Source: Paenibacillus eucommiae (GTDB lineage Bacteria; Bacillota; Bacilli; Paenibacillales; NBRC-103111). From it: a stretch of 64,000 bases of DNA. The number at the start of each line of letters is the position of its first letter. Positions within the stretch are counted from its first letter, which is position 1. The position numbers were made by a program, and so were the translations under genes. A model generated the notes under the pieces. It was not told where the DNA came from. It saw only the letters and a program-made list of their open reading frames with translations, and did no database searches. Below are positions 59,849-64,000 of the stretch, in pieces. The stretch spans positions 496,001-560,000 of the forward strand of contig NZ_JAGGLB010000003.1 of NCBI RefSeq assembly GCF_017874215.1, in the 5' to 3' direction.

Positions 59849-60784
59849 TCACTTATTGAGATGGTTAGAATTTTTATTTTTATTAGTTAAAAAAGGGATC
59901 GGAATAGAGAATTTTTTGCAGTTGTTTTTCTTTTTTCCTTCCTTGTCAAAGTGCAAAGTTGCGTTAATTTCTCCGCCTAATACAATAATGATGCTTGATA
60001 AATACAGCCAAGTCAATAGTACAATAATGCCGCCGATACTGCCGTACGTTTTGGAATAGCTGCCGAAATTATTCACGTAAAAAGAGAACAACACCGAGGT
60101 CACCACCCAACCCACCGTAGCAAAAACAGCCCCGGGAAGCACTTCCTTGAATTTCAATCGCAAATTTGGCGTAAACAGGTAAAGCATAACAAACACAATG
60201 ACCATGATCGCTAACGGAATTAAAAATTGAGTGAAAGTCCAGATCACTTCAAAGCTTCCTGGCAAATGAGCAAACTTGTAGAGCGATTCACCAATAATAC
60301 GGCCAAAAACTAGCATCAGAAAACAAAGAGTAATCACTACAGCCAGCACGATGGTAAACAGCACAGATAATCCTCTGACCTTCCAAAATGGGCGGGTTTC
60401 CTCAACATCATAAGCTTTATTCAAAGCCTTAATGACCGCATTCACTCCATTTGAGGCTGACCACAGGGCCGCTATTAAACCAATAGAGAGAATCGAGCCG
60501 CTTCTTGAATTCTGAATCTCTTCGTAAACATTAAGAATCGTGTTGGACGACATATCCGGCATCACCCGGGCCATACCATCAATAAACTCACGCGCCTCGA
60601 AATCCGTAAAGCTGAGCACAGCAATTAGAAAAATAAGAAATGGAAAAAAGGAAAGAATCAAATAATACGTCAATTGCGCACCCATCGCAGGCACTTCATC
60701 ATCTTGAAAGCGGCAGTACAAATCTTCTACAAAGTTAGTATCCTTATTATTTTTAACAGGTTCTGAAGTTTTATTCATAGACAT
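59849..60784 (-). CDS. YihY/UPF0761 family membrane protein
   Basis: 311 residues. MGAQLTYYLILSFFPFLIFLIAVLSF near the N-terminus, ALWSASNGVNAVIKALNKAYDVEETRPFWKVR, and GSYSKTYGSIGGIIVLLTWLYLSSIIIVLGGEINA near the C-terminus are YihY (formerly 'RNase BN') hallmarks. About six helices, basic C-terminal tail. Function unknown. First of a two-gene unit with the AI-2E gene. Confidence 0.93.
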   Translation of the reverse strand: MSMNKTSEPVKNNKDTNFVEDLYCRFQDDEVPAMGAQLTYYLILSFFPFLIFLIAVLSFTDFEAREFIDGMARVMPDMSSNTILNVYEEIQNSRSGSILSIGLIAALWSASNGVNAVIKALNKAYDVEETRPFWKVRGLSVLFTIVLAVVITLCFLMLVFGRIIGESLYKFAHLPGSFEVIWTFTQFLIPLAIMVIVFVMLYLFTPNLRLKFKEVLPGAVFATVGWVVTSVLFSFYVNNFGSYSKTYGSIGGIIVLLTWLYLSSIIIVLGGEINATLHFDKEGKKKNNCKKFSIPIPFLTNKNKNSNHLNK

Positions 60785-61018
60785 CGGCTCCTTAAACTTA
60801 AACTATTTGCACATCTATTTGCACAACTACCCTATAAATAGTTATATAGGTATTATTAAAGGTATGTAGTTCATCTATAATTATCCTCAAACTCTTCCCA
60901 TGCATCCTTCCGTTAACATTCCTATAATTTCGTTTGCAAAAAAGCAGCTAGGGATCTGTCTTCATTGTTTACCCTTTTTCATGCAAGCTGACTCTTATGG
61001 ATAGAAAAAAATACCTTG
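60785..61018. other. Intergenic stretch upstream of YihY
   Basis: AT-rich region between the YihY start and repeat copy 5. No gene, RNA or clear operator was seen; it must contain the YihY promoter. Confidence 0.5.
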
Positions 61019-61335
61019 CGACTTCCTTTGAGGAGCGTGTTCATTACGTGTGTGCGTTACGGAGGGAAGGGATGTGGGCTCCAGCCGCTGTTAAAGATTT
61101 GTTCCCTTGAATGGTATAGATGAGGCTGTAGAAACAAATCTTTAAAGGCGGACGCTTCCGCTCTTCCACCCACATCCCTTCCCTCTCTTTAGCTACAATC
61201 GCACGAACACCAAGCTCAAACGGGCAGCCAGCAAGGGTTTTTCTCCTGGTTGGAGGAGATTTCCTGGTGGGATCAGGCGCTGTAGATGAAGAACGGCCCA
61301 CCAGCGCACACATGCTCATTTCGGCGGAAGGCGGG
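61019..61335 (+). repeat. Dispersed hairpin repeat, copy 5 (core 61061-61185), with compensatory arm changes
   Basis: Outer arms GGGAAGGGATGTGGG (61064-61078) and CCCACATCCCTTCCC (61169-61183) are exactly complementary yet differ from the other copies at two positions in each arm. The inner arms TTAAAGATTTGTTCC and GAAACAAATCTTTAA have one mismatch. The tail shares TTTAGCTACAATCGCACGA, CACCAAGCTCAAACG and GCCAGCAAGGG. Its right end resumes near 61430-61503 after a simple-sequence tract. Confidence 0.87.
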
Positions 61336-61345
61336 CTTCCTCCAG

Positions 61346-61421
61346 ATGCTACTATCACTCCTACTCCCTACTCCTACTCCTACACTTACTCTTACTCTTA
61401 CTCTCCTATCCCTTCTCTCTC
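61346..61421. repeat. CT-rich simple-sequence tract inside repeat copy 5
   Basis: Runs of CTACTC-type and CTTACT-type hexamers. Apparently a slippage expansion splitting the tail of repeat copy 5. Confidence 0.85.
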
Positions 61422-61503
61422 AACTGCAAATTGCCGAACGCGCCACGCTCAAACCGATAGCGGACAGCCAGCAGGCGACTGTTTCCTGACGGAAGGGGTT
61501 AGT

Positions 61504-61915
61504 GATTATTATCTAAATTTGGATTTTTTTACAGATTCCATTCAACCCCACAATACTTTACCGCTGTAAAACAATGCTGCATCAATTGACGAACGTACAC
61601 CCTGTATTCCGCCAAAAAATATGTACTTTCCAGAAAGTTTCTCACAACATGGATAGGTGACCACAACATTCCAGAAATCATCACCGGAGCATAGCATTTA
61701 GGCGGGTGAGCATATGGACAACTAGGTTACGGACATGAGGTCCGCTATTTTACGATTTATCTCTTGGTTTGTGAGTTTATGTTTATTTTGGCGTTATTCA
61801 ACACAACTCCATAACTCCATAACTCCACAATAGGGGTTTTACATCGAGGCTATTCAAGTACTTTGCGGGGATCCGGGAGATTTATAGAAAGCTTCAAAAT
61901 GGTTCAAAAAGGTGC
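61504..61915. other. Gene-free stretch between repeat copy 5 and the anti-sigma gene
   Basis: No supportable ORF. It holds a short hairpin CGGAC-ATGAG-GTCCG at about 61731-61746 and a tandem CCATAACT duplication near 61808-61825. No other structure was seen. Confidence 0.5.
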
Positions 61916-61944
61916 AAAAAAACTGGCCAACGGCCAGTTTTTTT
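61916..61944 (-). terminator. Terminator of the sigma/anti-sigma operon
   Basis: AAAAACTGGCC and GGCCAGTTTTT pair around a 3-nt loop with a T run on the minus strand, directly after the anti-sigma stop. Confidence 0.93.
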
Positions 61945-61946
61945 GC

Positions 61947-63347
61947 TTACTTTTCATTTGGTTCCTTCAATGGAATTTTTAGCTCAAGCTCCTGCGCAAC
62001 CTCGAGAGGATCCAGCTCTATAGTTTTCACTTTAAGAGGTAGACTCCTATCCATTGGCGGAAATTTCTGGATAAATGAATAGGGTAATCCTTCCACAGCC
62101 ATTAGGTCACTGATACTTTTGATATATTTATTGCCTTCCTGATCTTCAATCCATATGGTTTCCGCTTGCACGTAAGGATCCTCACCATCTACCCTGAAAT
62201 GCAGCAGTGTCCGATCCTCCAGAAACTCCACCTTCGTAATTGTAACCTGACCAGCTTTTCCTTGAGACAAAGTAATGGGTAACTTCGTTTCATCAAGAAG
62301 GCCTTCGGCATAAACATACTTCTTATTGGGATCTGTAGAATAGGTTTTGGTGACTGGCCGGATGATTAAGTACTCAGGAATACTCGGCATGGGAGCCAGT
62401 CTTATTTGTTGTTCTGTTTTGCGCAGCACATCGCCGTCTTTGGTTGTACTATGTCCGCTTTCACCAAACCCTTGCAACATGATTCCCTTGTCATTAAACA
62501 CCTGGAAGCCATCCGTTTGATATTGGAGCAGCCCCTTCTCCGGTTCTTCTGCTCCGGAAAGCAAAGGCTCGATCACATCCATTTCAATAGATGTAACTGC
62601 AGGGGTTAAGGTGACCTTCTTTACATTAATTGTCTTGTCATGAAATTGAACAGTTGGGGCTTTATCAAACGTTTTGACAACAATGCCCTCCTTGAGCTTT
62701 GTAACCGGTATGTTAAACTCCCATAATCCCTTGATTTCCTTTGGCTCCCCGCCGCTCCAGTCAACCATACTTTCATACTGAACTTTCAAATTAAATTGCT
62801 CTGGAAGCTGCCCCCTCGGCCCGTAATCGACGATTCCAGCAAACAGACGATCACCAACCGATCTCCCATCTCCTCCTGCTGAGTATCCCAGCTTTCTCCC
62901 ATTTACATACAAAATATCTCCACTCGGCCGAATATCCTGCCCAGTCTCGATGACATAACCGATAGATAAGCGAATTCCATCATACAGCACTTCCGTAATG
63001 GTCATAGTTATCCCTTTATCCTCTGCCGTTTCACTTACCTTGGAGGTAATCCCCATCTTACTGGAAATGCGGATACCCATGTCTCCAATCAGTTCAAAAG
63101 CGGATCCCAATACTGGTACATCTCTGAGTGCCTGTGCCATATTCGGATAAATTACGCCTGCTCCCGTCAAGCAAACTAAAGATACACAGACTACCGCGGC
63201 ACTGTAAAATAATTTACGAAGAAATTTGGGCTTCCTGCGCAAGCTCTCCAACGTTTCATCAACCCGCGAACTAATCATTGACGGAACATCCGGATGACTT
63301 CGCTGCAGCTTCTGCCTTAACTGTGTATCGTTCCATTGTTCATTCAT
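61947..63347 (-). CDS. Anti-sigma factor with DUF4179 domain
   Basis: 466 residues. A cytoplasmic N-terminus (~45 residues), one helix (FYSAAVVCVSLVCLTGAGVI), then the DUF4179 region MAQALRDVPVLGSAFELIGDMGIRI and an extracellular beta-rich part. It overlaps the sigma factor stop by 8 bp, the usual arrangement for a membrane anti-sigma that holds its ECF sigma inactive. The signal is unknown. Confidence 0.88.
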   Translation of the reverse strand: MNEQWNDTQLRQKLQRSHPDVPSMISSRVDETLESLRRKPKFLRKLFYSAAVVCVSLVCLTGAGVIYPNMAQALRDVPVLGSAFELIGDMGIRISSKMGITSKVSETAEDKGITMTITEVLYDGIRLSIGYVIETGQDIRPSGDILYVNGRKLGYSAGGDGRSVGDRLFAGIVDYGPRGQLPEQFNLKVQYESMVDWSGGEPKEIKGLWEFNIPVTKLKEGIVVKTFDKAPTVQFHDKTINVKKVTLTPAVTSIEMDVIEPLLSGAEEPEKGLLQYQTDGFQVFNDKGIMLQGFGESGHSTTKDGDVLRKTEQQIRLAPMPSIPEYLIIRPVTKTYSTDPNKKYVYAEGLLDETKLPITLSQGKAGQVTITKVEFLEDRTLLHFRVDGEDPYVQAETIWIEDQEGNKYIKSISDLMAVEGLPYSFIQKFPPMDRSLPLKVKTIELDPLEVAQELELKIPLKEPNEK

Positions 63348-63867
63348 GCCATAGCCCCCTTTTCTCCCTGCCTTGCAAGTAATGAGCCAGCTTTTCCCGG
63401 GCCCGGTACAACCGGGACTTCACAGTTCCTTCAGGAACATCAAGCATCACTGCTATTTCCTTCAGCGGCAGATCCTCGGTGTAGAATAATGTAATAATGA
63501 TCCGAAAATCTTCTTCCAATGAGGCTATCGCTTCTCCGATTTCCAAGTCACGATTGGTATCGTATTGACTTGCCCTTTCCACAAGCTCCGCCATAGGAAT
63601 GACCTGACTGCTTCTTTTCTGAATCTTCTGGCACTCATTGATCAGAATGCGGATAAGCCAGGTTTTGAAATAGGCAGGCTCTCTAAGTGCACGAATGCCT
63701 TGGAAAGCTTTTAAAATGGTCTCCTGTATAACATCTGCACATTCCGCATCCATTTTCAAAAACGATTTGGCCACCCTGTACATGCTGGGTTCATTTGCTT
63801 TGATCAAATGGACAAAAGCTTCATGATTTCCTTTTTGGGCCTTGAGCACATACGCTGATGGGTCCAC
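63340..63867 (-). CDS. ECF-type RNA polymerase sigma factor
   Basis: 175 residues from GTG 63867 behind AAGAGGTGAAG, preferred to ATG 63900, which lies in the putative promoter. Region 2 (EPSMYRVAKSFLKMDAECADVIQETILKAFQGI, then FKTWLIRILINEC) and region 4 (IITLFYTEDLPLKEIAVMLDVPEGTVKSRLYRAREKL) are complete. It is followed by its DUF4179 anti-sigma. A possible self-recognised promoter lies at 63898-63929. Confidence 0.92.
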   Translation of the reverse strand: MDPSAYVLKAQKGNHEAFVHLIKANEPSMYRVAKSFLKMDAECADVIQETILKAFQGIRALREPAYFKTWLIRILINECQKIQKRSSQVIPMAELVERASQYDTNRDLEIGEAIASLEEDFRIIITLFYTEDLPLKEIAVMLDVPEGTVKSRLYRAREKLAHYLQGREKRGLWHE

Positions 63868-63897
63868 AACTTCACCTCTTTTTTCCGTTCTATATAT

Positions 63898-63929
63898 CAT
63901 TAGATCATTTACTTATCCGTCAGGTTCCC
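63898..63929 (-). promoter_or_regulatory. Possible ECF-type autoregulated promoter
   Basis: Minus strand GGGAACCT (63922-63929) resembles the AAC-type -35 of ECF promoters, with TCTAATG (63898-63904) at a suitable distance as -10. Confidence 0.35.
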
Positions 63930-63956
63930 GACTTAAAAAAAGAAATTTGGACCGGC

Positions 63957-64000
63957 AAAATAAAGGACCCAGCCGTTAAACTTGGCAAGGTCCTTTTATT
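63957..64000. terminator. Terminator at the window edge
   Basis: AAAATAAAGGACC and GGTCCTTTTATT pair across ~19 nt. It probably serves a gene beyond the right edge. Confidence 0.7.

Noticed and set aside
61267-61569. Plus-strand 100-codon frame with Tyr/Ser/Thr-rich repeats
   Set aside because: It lies over the CT-rich simple-sequence tract and repeat tail, and has no supportable start.
1-64000. tRNA, rRNA, T-box or classical riboswitch genes
   Set aside because: None recognised by eye in the intergenic regions on either strand; not tested with covariance models.

Overview
The window looks like chromosome from an endospore-forming Paenibacillus-type Firmicute. It carries a gerA-type germinant receptor operon, a GerPA/GerPF-like protein, a collagen-like spore-surface protein with DUF4183-type sequence, small Bacillales families (DUF1540, DUF3951, DUF4023-like), AGGAGG-type ribosome binding sites, consensus sigma-A promoters, and sites resembling BlaI, BirA, Fur and Zur boxes. 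There is no rRNA, tRNA, prophage, CRISPR array or complete insertion sequence.

Layout. 1-1562: 5' part of a substrate-binding lipoprotein gene, divergent from an orphan response regulator. 1777-5972: germinant receptor operon in the order A, C, D, B. 5986-8598: BlaI repressor and a BlaR1-like M56 protease with an unusual extracellular domain. 8746-12117: ECF transporter (one ATPase fused to the T subunit) divergent from bioY, with a BirA-type operator between. 12944-21539: eight-gene operon for polyamine/gamma-glutamyl-GABA uptake and breakdown. 22397-25303: spore-surface genes and an AAA ATPase. 25635-29963: two-component system plus two exported proteins. 30177-39516: FhuF-like protein, DUF3231 protein, MarR/MFS operon, fumC, paired fluoride channels, radical SAM protein, hydrolase. 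40178-47072: zinc and metal homeostasis (zagA/yciC-like GTPase with a zinc-free L33, a second His-rich CobW GTPase, a NicO exporter). 47352-51544: pyrophosphatase, CNNM-type protein, DUF1836 regulator, small Cys-rich proteins. 51653-56802: GntR/DUF1648/yxlEFG-like ABC module and an exported hydrolase. 56943-63867: Rieske protein, AI-2E and YihY membrane proteins, ECF sigma/anti-sigma pair.

The most interesting structures lie between genes. (i) A dispersed repeat of about 130-460 bp occurs five times, always intergenic and always in the same orientation. Its core folds into a two-storey hairpin, and in one copy two changes in the left arm are exactly matched by two complementary changes in the right arm. 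A 25-bp palindrome family is attached to it, and one copy has a 109-bp MITE-like element with a 4-bp target duplication at its edge. (ii) A perfect Fur box sits inside a strong minus-strand promoter in a convergent gap where no gene starts. With an intrinsic terminator about 300 nt away it predicts an iron-regulated RNA antisense to a DUF1540 gene. (iii) A Zur-box-like site fills the spacer of a strong promoter that fires antisense into the nicO metal exporter gene. (iv) The CNNM and DUF1836 genes have divergent promoters, each with the same palindrome placed directly after the -10 box, which suggests a two-target DUF1836 repressor.

All calls come from reading the sequence and from memory of protein families. 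No database search, folding program or expression data was used.
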